From NCBI RefSeq assembly GCF_000003815.2, contig NC_049987.1:17463959-17527958 (forward strand): a stretch of 64,000 nucleotides of DNA. The letters are read 5' to 3'. A program made the position numbers and the translations under genes. Positions 12,901 to 23,018 of this stretch are shown piece by piece. The DNA comes from Branchiostoma floridae (taxonomy: Eukaryota > Chordata > Leptocardii > Amphioxiformes > Branchiostomatidae). Positions within the stretch are counted from its first letter, which is position 1; each line of letters starts with the position of its first letter. The notes under the pieces were generated by a model. That model ran no database searches. It saw only the letters and a list, made by a program, of their open reading frames with translations, and was not told the origin of the DNA.

Positions 12901-15900
12901 ATTTGTCAACAATTATTACAAAAACAATACAACAAATATCATTGTTTTTCTGATGCACAAGTAGTACAATATCATCAATCAATAGTATCTTCAGAAAAGC
13001 ACCCATTGGAAAGTAAAGAAAATTATATTTGTCAACACTTATTACAAAAACAATACAACAAACATAATTTTCTTTACTTTTCCATGGGTGCTTTTTGGTG
13101 CATTTGTGTTTTTCTGATGCACAAGTAGTATAATATCATCAATCAATAGTATTTTCAGAAAAACACTGCTGTTTGGTGAAGTTTGGGCGCAATGATATTA
13201 CACAATTCCCTGGCTAGTGATATTAATGTATGCACGCATTGCATGATGGGAAGGTTAAAAGACACTACCTTGGCGTAGCGTACATTACCTCTCTGCAAAC
13301 GTATTGGTCTGTTATTAATTGTTGTGTGTTGGGATTTTATGATATAAAACAGACGATTACAACTTTTGAGACGCGTTCTACGAACATAACAGTTGGAATA
13401 AGTCAATATTATTCTAATGTGCATGTGGGTTTTTTTTACATCAAAGTAAAAGAAAATACTGGTATACATGATTTGCCTTTTCAAAGTATCCAAAATATAA
13501 CCTTTTGATTTGATTTTATCTATTTGCACATAAAAAGAAAGTACACCCGTACATTTGTTAATAAAAAAAATGGCGCTTCGAACTTTATGGTCGCAGAAAA
13601 CATACAGTATATACTCAAGGGCTCCGCAGTCCATTTTACTTTGGGTATAAAGTAGTGCAAAAAAATCAGGTCGGCGTAGATTATATACAATATAATCGTG
13701 CATGAATATTATTACCGCCTTTCCATGTGCGTTAGCTGTAGTTCACTTAGTGGACGTCAAGATATTGTAAAAACAAAAGAAATAGAAAATCCTGTCTATT
13801 TTCAAACATTAAGTGTCTTCATCGTACGAAATTTCAAATGACAAATAAAAACGGTTGAGTCATTCTCTGAAAGTCTTGGGGAGACTCCTGGTAGTACACA
13901 CAGGGACTGCATGGCGTTTAATCATAGCGGTCGGTGTTCAGCAACGTGGGAAGCTTGTGCGTAGGTACTTCTAAAGCAGCAGTAACGCTGCCTTTTCACA
14001 GTTTTATTCTTTTTCTTTTATTTATATATATTGCGTTCTCCTATACAAACTCTACCCTCAAAGACATTGCAATTATCTTCACTGCAGCCATTTAACGCCA
14101 CACCCGCCCAATCAATAAAAATGTTACCATTAACTCCCAACCCGCCCACGCATCCATACACCCATACGCGTACCCACCGTTTGGTTTTTTTACAGAAACC
14201 TCTACCGATGATGTCACCACTAGTTCAATTGAAGAGGACGGTATGAGAAGCCGAGGAGACGACATGACAAGCCCTGTTCAGTCCCGAGTCCGGACCGGCA
14301 CCATGAAAACAACCATCCATGTGCTGTCCCTGGTACTGAACTGCTGCCTAGTAGTTGGTGTTATCTTTTTAGGTGAGTATTTTTTTTCTTCTCAATTTCC
14401 AGTTGTTCTCTTATCTATATAATGCAAACCTGTTGTTTGCTGGTTTGCATTATCGTTCTAGTTTTTCTTTTAATTCGCTTTGAGACACATGAGGATAACG
14501 TGGCACTGCACTCAAGTTAGTAACTTATTTTATCACTGCCACATACACAGTACAGACAGAAGGTATTCTTTTTTTCTCCCGACCGAAGTCAGGTACCCAT
14601 TTCTACAGATCGTTTTCTTCTTTTGTAGGGGTGGTGGTGATGAACGTAAAGCTGTCAGTGAGTCAGCTAGAGGAGAACACTGAAGCAGCCATTGGTGATC
14701 TATCAAACGCGTTAATTGGGCTACAACAGGTGATTTAGTAATATTGGTTATGAATAAGTTTCACAACATCCCCACAAAAATGCACGTTAGCTTCATACAT
14801 TTTAGAACTGCAACCCAACATCTCAACCAGTGTTTCTATGCACAAGTTACGACTAATCACAGCCCCATATCCAGATTTTGTTTCGCCCGCGCGCATTAGT
14901 TTGGGGTCTCCAGAGGATGTCATCCATAACATGAAGTCGGCTTAGCCTTACTAGTAGATTGTGTGCCATGTGGCAATGAAAGAACTATATTGTACTATTG
15001 CATCTACAGCCACTGCAACCGCCAGGGGGCATTCCAGAAGGTCTAGAAGAACACGGCGGAAAAGATCCAGAAAAGCAATTAACCGACTCCAACCCGACAA
15101 GGATCCCATGGACTGAGAATCTTCAGCGTCTGGAGAAGACTGAAGCTACGGTCATGGACCAGCAATACATATCGGAGAAAAAAAGTGCTACAACTGACGT
15201 CAACCGACCATCTTGTAAGAGTAATTATGCACTTTTGCCATATGGATTTTGTGGGCAAATGTTTTGAATATCGTATAAGCTTAATCTATCCTAGACTTCT
15301 TACATAGATTATTTTGAATGGTCTAGAAATTATACTGGAAGCTCAATGGCACAAGCAAACATTGTTTTTCAAAATATCTTATATATTATAAAATAAAAAG
15401 AACTGCTGAAAAGTCATCCAAATTCTGCTGGAAAACTGAAACATATTGGTTTAAACTTAATTCTGAATTAAGTCTGAATTCAGTTAATGCGGCGAGGAAA
15501 ATAGTTGCTCAGGACAGGGTAAGGTAAACGATGTAAAATTGGACGAAACTGTTTTGATATGGCTTGTTATTTTCCCAGGTGGTTGCCCGAGCATTTTTCA
15601 CTATTGAAATACTTGTATTTCATTTCTGTTTGAATATTCATCCATCGTTGGAATACGTCATGTATGAATCCTATTTTACAGCGTCTTGCCCTAAAGGCTA
15701 TCAGAAGTACCGCGAAGTCTGCTACAAACCGTTTGAAACACGTCAGCAGTTCCACGAGTCGGCGACAGCCTGTATCGCCGACGGAGGCACCCTCGCCATG
15801 CCCCGTGATGCCGGCGTCAACACCTTCCTCATCTCCCTCATCGATTCAGCCAAGTTCAAGTTCGCCAACTTCTGGTTCGGTTTGCACAGTCAGCGAGAAA

Positions 15901-16088
15901 ACGGGAAGTGGGACTGGATAGACGGAACCCCACTGGGGACCAACTTCAGCATGTGGGCGGAGGGACAACCCAGTGACACCGAGACGGGAATCCAGCGCTG
16001 TGTCATGTACTGGGGGATCAACCAGAATCTCTGGAACGACTATGGGTGTGTCGGCACAGCCAATTTCATTTGTCAGATCATACCGTAA
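9912..16088 (+). CDS. Type II membrane C-type lectin-like receptor (plus copy of a head-to-head pair)
   Basis: Five coding exons: 9912-10074, 14196-14372, 14629-14729, 15010-15214, 15682-16088. Phases agree, giving 1053 nt or 350 residues. The tail starts [19 protein letters not shown] (Tyr 6, 13, 26), with none of the tyrosines in a canonical ITIM (no I/L/V at +3). The membrane segment is about 94-118 ([18 protein letters not shown]). A stalk with SVSQLEE heptads and a polar segment follow, then the long-form lectin domain from Cys218: [23 protein letters not shown] and FICQIIP followed by TAA. The EPN/QPD site reads QPS, as in the minus copy, so sugar specificity is unclear. Exon order, exon sizes and intron phases match the minus-strand gene one for one. 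The terminal CCGTAAGG also reads as a possible splice donor to a short exon at 16384-16459. Function beyond a membrane lectin-like receptor is not evident. Confidence 0.85.
11056..12467 (+). mobile_element. Non-autonomous repeat element, copy 2 (about 1.4 kb)
   Basis: Same family and same strand as 4901-6588: identical left start, ATATTTCAGCCAT at 11096-11108, a shorter (GAAA)n run near 12395-12416, and the 3' hairpin ending ATGGCTGAAATAT at 12454-12466. It is in intron 1 of the plus-strand lectin gene. It has the same orientation as copy 1 although the surrounding duplication is inverted, so the two probably inserted independently. Confidence 0.75.
12685..13268. mobile_element. Long-arm fold-back element (palindrome, about 584 bp)
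   Basis: Left GTAGTGTCTTTTTACTTTCC pairs with right GAAGG...AAAAGACACTAC. The arms run inward about 200 bp (CATGCAATGCG, ATCACTAGCCAGG, CACCAAACAGCAGTG, TGATGATATTATACTACTTG, GGGAAAGTAAAGAAAA, each present in reverse complement on the other side). The central loop repeats TTATTACAAAAACAATACAACAAA twice. No transposase is seen and no clear target duplication was identified. It lies in intron 1 of the plus-strand lectin gene. Confidence 0.8.
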
Positions 16089-17497
16089 GGTTCGTATTTA
16101 AAATTGGTATTAGAATATGTAAAGCGACAAAAAATGTTTCATAGACCGATGGAAGTTTGATTGTCAACTTCACAAATAGGCAAATGCCTCAGTCAAAATG
16201 TTAAAGTGCAACTGAAAAGACAACAAAACACCCAAAGCGTAAAAAGATTTATTTTTCTCTGAAATCCGTTGAGCGATCTGTCAAATGTTAGGCCATAGAG
16301 AGATCTAAGATTTTGAAAGTGGCCTTGTAAAGCATATTACATTTACTAAATGAAACCTCTTTTGTTGTTCATATTTTACACAGATGTTCCAAAGAAGTAG
16401 ACGCCTGCTCCAGTCTTCACAACAGTGCAGAGCTCAATGGTCAAATTGAGACAAAAACATGATATATACTTTTGGCTAATATAGTATGACTTTACTGTAG
16501 TCGCAAAAGCCGTTAAAATGTATCTAACACTTCATTTTGGATTTATAGCTTTCTTAGACAGGAATGCCTGTATACTTCCGAATCACTCTAATCTAATCTA
16601 ATCTAATGTAAGGTGTAAAGTTAGACTCCGATATTTGACAACAGTTGTGCTAACCAATAATACCTAATCGTCCTAGTTCTTGCTTAGCGCTTTTCATAAC
16701 TTTGTATGCACCATTTTTGTTTGTGTGTATTTATTCATGAGAAGCTCAATAGGCATGTAGGCCGCTTTCTATGATGGAGGCAAGAATCAAATATAATATT
16801 ACAGAGATACAGATTACATTGAGTACTAATAAATCTATCAACATTTAACAAGAGGAATAAGTAAAGATAGCTCATATTGACGAGTTTCTGCCATCAATTG
16901 ATTATTCTAGAAGGGAAAGAAAAAGCAGGTGAAACTGAGTAGTACAAAATACATGCACAAAATATATCTTTGTCTTTTTTATTTCAACATTTACTGACCA
17001 GACGTGATGACAACACACTCATGATCTGACAAATGGCAATAGAAAAATGCATTAAAACAAATACTTGTACATACAAGCAAAGCACAAGAAGTATAACAAA
17101 GTAATGTAAGGTAAACAACATGGTAACAAAAACCATATGCAATGTAAGAAAAGTGAAATTTATGTACAGGAAAACTGTAAGCAGATCGTTAAATTCGTGA
17201 CAAATCCCAACATTACTCGATGTCGGAAGTTTATTGTTCAATGTCTTCGCTTCCACATTGTACTCAAACATACCGTAGTTTCCGTCACGTCCATATCGTA
17301 GTGCTGTTGACCAAGATTCGGAATAAGTAAATAGATAAATAGAACACGCGTTCCTGTGGTGATGGGACGCTATGCCGTCACGATTAGTACATAAAACATT
17401 GTTCTAGAACATTACTAACATGCCCCTGATTCTAACGCTAATGTTATAAACGTTATAACATGTAATGAAGATATGTGTAACAGCTCAATAAACTTAC
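16089..17497. other. Intergenic stretch after the plus-strand lectin gene
   Basis: AT-rich sequence with no recognised gene. A possible alternative last exon of the lectin gene is at 16384-16459: acceptor TTTTACACAG, then 76 bases in frame with a donor at the normal stop, ending in TGA and encoding about 25 residues (beginning CSKEVDACSSLHN after the split codon). This exon is speculative. Confidence 0.35.
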
Positions 17498-19765
17498 ATG
17501 CGTGTGTTTAGATACTTGTATGAGCAGAGAGAGAGAATGGCTAAAACACCGTCAAATGTACCACCAAAGGTGCTAGAAAAGAATGACCTTTGTTTTACTG
17601 CTAAATGCTTCACTGACGTATCAATACGGCGATTTCCAAAGCGTCATAGTCCAACGCACGTACCCCAAAGACATTCCATATCTCACAATACCGGTCCATC
17701 CTATCCACCAATGACGTCACAATGGGTTTCTTTGGACGTAGGGAATTATTCCATGACCTGTCAAAGGAATCATAACATTGCCGAAACGAACGGATTTCAA
17801 GACACATCGGCAGATATGAACAAGCATGGAGGGACAAGAGGTGATGGCGAAGACCAGAGGAGCCTTCTACAGGCCATGCTTGAGGATCAATCTGTTACAG
17901 CGTCCGTTAGTGAAAATACAGACCCGGAAAGACACCAGTGTCACGGTGAGTATATGGCTATTTCTATACGTTCCATAGCCTGGGTATCATATCCGTCATG
18001 GTTACCGTTGGCACTTTCGGACGTGGCCCCTATATACGTCACCCTATGGGACACCTTGCGGTTCCCGGGGTATTTTTGGACCCGGTCGGGCATACCGGGT
18101 TGAATTTAAGTCGGACTTTTAAATGAAACCGGGACCCAGTAACAAACAGCCGTCGTGAGCTACCCATGGGGAACACACAGGGATAGCCCTCGGTATCAAG
18201 CAGTACATCGGGACGGGCACCGGTGCGATTGGGACCTAAGTCTAAGCAGTATTTCTTGATGAACCACACTAAAATAACGTTACCTCTCTTCCTCCTCAGC
18301 GGCAAACACACCAACAAGCCTTGGCATACAGACTGATCACTTTGTGGTTGAGGCTAAGAGAGATAACGATGTCCTTCACGCAATTGCTGGTGAGACTGTT
18401 GCCGGGACAAAGAACAGAAACGGTGAGGCCGAGGTCGAAGTAGAAGAGACATGTGATGGCGAAAGCCGTAAGTTGTGCCAAGCAGATCTTCCAGCAGCCG
18501 GTCGGTTCAACATAAGATCGGTGACCACTGAAGAGGAAGGCGTTGGACTTGGAGCTTTAGCTATCGCTCTGACGCAAAAGAACAGGAAAGTTGACGAAGC
18601 TTATGGCAGCTCCAGATTGAAGCTACCTGCTAGAAAGCGGAAGAATGATTTGACGGATTGTGGACCCTGTGGGGTCGGCGGCCGAAGTCAGAAGAAGAGT
18701 CGGGTCGTACCGCTTAGAGATGCTCCTCAGTCACGTAAACATACCAGACGGACCATTCCCTCATTTCACACTTTTCAAGATACAAAGGACATCAAACAGT
18801 CAAAGTTGAAGCGAGCCAGTGGTGTATCTTCGCTAGATTGTCATGGAAAGAACAAAGAAGTTATGGAAAGCCATGACAATGTAAGGATTGGTGAGACTGT
18901 ATCGCAAGAAAGGTGGGCGGGCACTCGTGGAGAGAAGGGTGCTACCACATTGACAGCCAATGACAGAGTTTCGAGGCAAGACAAGTGTTCTCAATCGAAG
19001 TCTCAAGGAAGAAAGTGTCGGGGTGCTAGGAAGAAGGCTGGCAAAGCCATACGCACTACCGACGTAAATCAGAGCCGTGGCCAGTCTGTTCTTTGTGCCG
19101 CCTGCAGTTCCAAAACACGAACCAGGGGAATAGCTTTGCAAAAAGTAGATGCAACAGCCAACGTTAACGGTGTCTCTCGTTCAACATCACGAAGAAGAAA
19201 ACAGCAAAAGGCATCAACAAGAGAGTGCATCATGAAAAACTATTATACTGCCAGTGCAATCGACGACGTCAACACTGAAAATGCAAACCAGGGATGGGCT
19301 GTTATCAGAGATACACTTCGGTCCCAAACCGAGTGGACTGATACCTCTCTTCATGCTGATGTCGACTCCAATGCATTTCAAAAGTTGTCGAAGAGGGAAA
19401 CTGACAAGCACTGGGACTCTGGGTCTTCATCAAGGTGGGAGAGAAGATACAAGCCAAGAAAAACGGACTACCTGGAGCCTGGTGAATCCCTGAGTCCACG
19501 TCTCTTGTTACGACCAGATTCTACCTACCACGATTTCGTAGCAGGTGAAATGGTTCTGGTAAACAACATCATTGACGATCCCTGCAAGTGGGAGGCAGCG
19601 GACGAGAGCGAGCTGGTTGCGTGCCAGGACGGGAATACACCCCAGGGATACCGGGATGCCAGCGGCCGGATCTGCCGACTCTACCGGGAGTACTTGGACA
19701 TCGTCAACGGCGAGGTGCTACGGCAAGTAGCCAGTGAGCTATGGGAGTATGTGAGCTACATGTAG
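17498..19765 (+). CDS. Unrecognised basic, low-complexity protein, two exons
   Basis: Exon 1 is 17498-17945 and ends CACG|gtgagt. Exon 2 is 18300-19765, after TCCTCAG. Phase 1 to phase 1 joins into one frame of 1914 nt, 637 residues. An in-frame ATG at 17537 (GAGAATGG, peptide MAKTPSNV) has the better start context and may be the real start, leaving 624 residues. I do not recognise the family. Exon 2 is rich in Arg, Lys and Ser with basic clusters (AGKA, RKRK, QKKSR, RRRKQQK) that could be nuclear localisation signals. The C-terminal 90 residues look more ordered, with RLLLRPDSTYHDFVAGEMV and RICRLYREYLDIVNGE, ending in YVSYM. No signal peptide or membrane segment was seen. The long uninterrupted frame with a matching splice supports a real gene; function is unknown. 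Confidence 0.65.
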
Positions 19766-19767
19766 CT

Positions 19768-19876
19768 GACGGACAAGAATGACTGTTTCCGGGTCATGTA
19801 GTTGATGGACAAGAATGACAGTCACTTTTTCCGGGTCATGTACCTCTGGACAAGAAAGACTGTTTACGGGTCATGA
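19768..19876 (+). repeat. Three short tandem copies at the 3' end of the unknown gene
   Basis: Three units of about 35-50 bp share GGACAAGAA(T/A)GAC and CGGGTCATG, starting at the stop codon of the upstream gene. The second unit repeats the ATGTAG that contains the real stop, so the repeats appear to have grown from the end of the gene. Confidence 0.6.
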
Positions 19877-21119
19877 TACCAACTATACCAACAGATGATG
19901 AAGAGAGGGTCATACGTATGATGACATTAAGCACGTGAAAATCCAACAATTACTTTCGATCCTGTTCAAATAAAATATCAATTTTCGTATTAAGAACACG
20001 GTAAGCGTCAGCACTATATGTCGTATACATGCACTCTTTTGCACTTTCATGTCAGGTAGAAATGGTTGGTCAATACAAATAGTACATAAATGCACGAACG
20101 ACATGTAGTACTTATAAAGATGGCTTGGTTCTGAGCACTTTGGCACGTGTGTTTGCTATAAGCCTTGGAGCCGAAGTATAACTGTTTTTGTCAGAATAGG
20201 TATACTTGTACTTATCAGATTCATTAGAGTGGAGACCTCTGTATTTCACAGGTATCGATGACCTTGCTGCATTATTCTTCTGGTATTTCATAAGAAGATA
20301 ACGATAGAAGTACCATATCATGTTACAATAGTAATGCCGTTGTGCTACAGCAGGGAACAATTTGATTATAATAATGTTTTATATGATTTCAAGTCTTCGT
20401 TGTTTTGCTGATAACAATCCGGTAGCGTTTAGTAACTGTCAGTATTCAAATATCTGCTTCAAATCCCTGGAATTCAGATATTTAGTTCGCGCAAGCGCAA
20501 TACGCCCAAATGTTGCCAATAGAAAAGTCACATTTGCAGGAAACCTATGTGGCTAAGTCATCTTATTAAAATCCCACAATTATAGGTCAGAATGTTCAGT
20601 GACAATAACAAGAACATTTCCTCTGAATGCAGCATTTTGGTGTTTGAAAAAGGACAAATAGAGGTGTCGATAAGTTTACAATAGCAATTTTACGATAGTA
20701 AACAAAAAATTTCAAAAACTGTAGGAAAATTAGACATGCATTATTTAGCCCAGAGAACCTTTGTAACCATGGAGAAGAACTTTATTGCATGACGACGATT
20801 GCACATGGTACAATGTATGGCAACAATTACACAAAGTACAAAATAGACGTATAAAATAAAACTTCATAATCAACATAACAATAAGGGCTTATATAAGTCT
20901 TTGATGTAGTGTTACAATCGAGCTGGGCTAATCATGAGCTTCGGCATTCTTTCTAATAACAAAGCAGTCTTTGATATATTTGCCTATCTTTGCATTATGG
21001 GAGTTCTGGCATCTAAAGATATACACAAATCTGTTTGTAGCATCGATTCTCTTGAAATCTGTTGTACTTGATTCGAGAAATGTGAATAGCTCATTACGTA
21101 ATTGATATAGAATAGCGTA
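19877..21119. other. Intergenic, no gene recognised
   Basis: AT-rich sequence. Short open frames here do not resemble known proteins. The part from about 20770 resembles the AT-rich 3' tail of a LINE in the minus orientation, but this was not certain enough to call. Confidence 0.4.
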
Positions 21120-21620
21120 TCTAGAACATATAACAGCTTGATATACCCGTATCTCGTCTTTTGTAATATTGTTTGCGGAAATGCTTGCAAAATTTGTCAA
21201 CTCTTTATTGATATGATTTTACAGAAAAAAATCTTACACATTGCCACTGGTTCCAATTTCCACACCCACTCTTCACCACTATTTGAGAAACTTAGAATAT
21301 TGAATATTTATGATGACAACTTGCTCTTTTCACAGCCCTACACACAAACCATACTCTACATGATACCTTTGACAACTTTTGCTCTAGGATCCACAATTAT
21401 CAAACTCACCAATGCTCAAATCAATTCCCTTTACCTTATCTAAAACGCCTTGCATGAGCAAAACTAGTGTATATTTATACAAATGCATTAATATTTGGAA
21501 TGTTCTTCTCCCCTCCCTCAAGAATTTTACTTCTACGATAATCTTTAAAATTATACTTAGAACCCATTTACTATCCACTCTCAGGGCCCCAGACATTTCT
21601 AAGTCAGACACTTTATAAAT
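21120..21620 (+). pseudogene. Degenerate C-terminal end of a LINE reverse transcriptase
   Basis: Two frames carry phrases typical of the region after the catalytic core in CR1/L2-like non-LTR elements: LQKKILHIATGSNFHTHSSP then LFEKLRILNIYD, and later IWNVLLPSLKNF then IILRTHLL. The frames are shifted relative to each other and broken by stops, so this is a decayed fragment. The assignment comes from memory of the family, without a search. Confidence 0.55.
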
Positions 21621-21660
21621 AAAGCTCAAAGTTCAAGTCCTAACCACCTATCCCCATTCA

Positions 21661-21680
21661 CACACACACACACACACACC
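21661..21680. repeat. (CA)n microsatellite
   Basis: Twenty bases of CA repeats just after the LINE remnant. Confidence 0.9.
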
Positions 21681-21778
21681 AATGAGGTTAATCTACTTGC
21701 ACACTCTTGTCGACTTGAGTATGGTTTCGACGTTCCTGGAGAATAGTAGTATCGTGAGTACCCTAAAAATCTGTTTAG

Positions 21779-22266
21779 GCCACAGCAAGTAAATTTTATG
21801 GATGACATCAGCGCGCTCATTAATTTTTGCCTGATTTAAAAATAAGAATTCGGGGATGGTCAGATAGACCAAAATAGGCAAACATGTTGTGTTGTAGCCT
21901 AATAATCATACTTGCAGAGGTGACACTAGGGAGGTAGCCATGACTGTAGTTGCAGAAGTGAAACTTGTTGGATAGTTGTAAAAGTGCCACCAATATGGAA
22001 GCCATGACTGTAGCTGCCAGCTTGGCACGTGATGCCAGTGTACCACACTAGTATCACTTTTACTGCACTAGTTCACTTCTTTAATACAGGAATGAATGCC
22101 TTGATAGCCACGTTTTGTCACTCCAAATCTTGTTACGACGTTTATGGTGTCTATTTTGAAAATTTAGCCATCTTGTTTTTTTCTTACCCGTCTTGTTTAT
22201 TTCGCGCTATCTCATTACGTTGGCACTCTGCATAGTATGTCATCCATAAAATTTACTTGCTGTGGT
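21779..22266. mobile_element. MITE-like element with 29-bp terminal inverted repeats, copy A
   Basis: Left CCACAGCAAGTAAATTTTAT(GGATGACAT) is matched exactly by the reverse complement at the right end. It is about 490 bp with no intact transposase. A related copy lies inverted at 28661-29149. Short TTA-like flanks are present, but a target duplication could not be fixed. Confidence 0.8.
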
Positions 22267-22402
22267 CTTACACAATCAACTTTGAGTATACTCGCGTTAA
22301 TTTAGTGCTCAGAAGTGATCTATTCGGCCCTGCACTCAGCAAGCTCGTTATCCTTGATATCCCAAAGTACCATGTCTTAAGACACAACCGATATAGCGTA
22401 CT

Positions 22403-23003
22403 CCTCGAATAAAGGTTTACTAGCGTTACATGTAACAACTGTATAATGGTATTCCTCGGATAAAGGTGAACTTGCGTTACATGTAACAACTGTATAATTG
22501 TACCCCATGGATAAAGGTGAACTATCGTTACATGTAACAACTGTATGATGGTACCCCACGGATAAGGGTGAACTATAGTTATAGGTAACAACTGTATGAT
22601 GGTACCCCACGGATAAAGGTGAACTATTGTTACATGTAACAACTGTATGATGGTACCCCACGGATAAAGGTGAACTATCGTTACATGTAACAACTGTATG
22701 ATGGTACCCCACGGATAAGGGTGAACTAGCGTTACATGTAACAACTGTATGATGGTACCCCACGGATAAAGGTGAACTATCGTTACATGTAACAACTGTA
22801 TGATGGTACCCCACGGATAAGGGTGAACTATAGTTATATGTAACAACTGTATGATGGTACCCCACGGATAAAGGTGAACTATTGTTACATGTAACAACTG
22901 TATGATGGTACCCCACGGATAAAGGTGAACTATCGTTACATGTAACAACTGTATGATGGTACCCCACGGATAAGGGTGACCTAGCGTTACATGTAACAAC
23001 TGT
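22403..23003 (-). repeat. 51-bp minisatellite, 12 units
   Basis: The phrase AACAACTGTAT recurs at 22434 and every 51 bp to 22995, twelve times without a length change. Each unit has a perfect 12-bp palindrome, GTTACATGTAAC, and most have GGTACC. Because 51 is a multiple of 3, long frames stay open (LLHVTIVHLYPWGTIIQ per unit at 22268-23080, and a second frame at 22377-22967). They are repeat artefacts unless shown otherwise. The array ends 16 bp from the HNMT-like stop codon. Confidence 0.95.
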
Positions 23004-23018
23004 ATATATGCTGACTGC

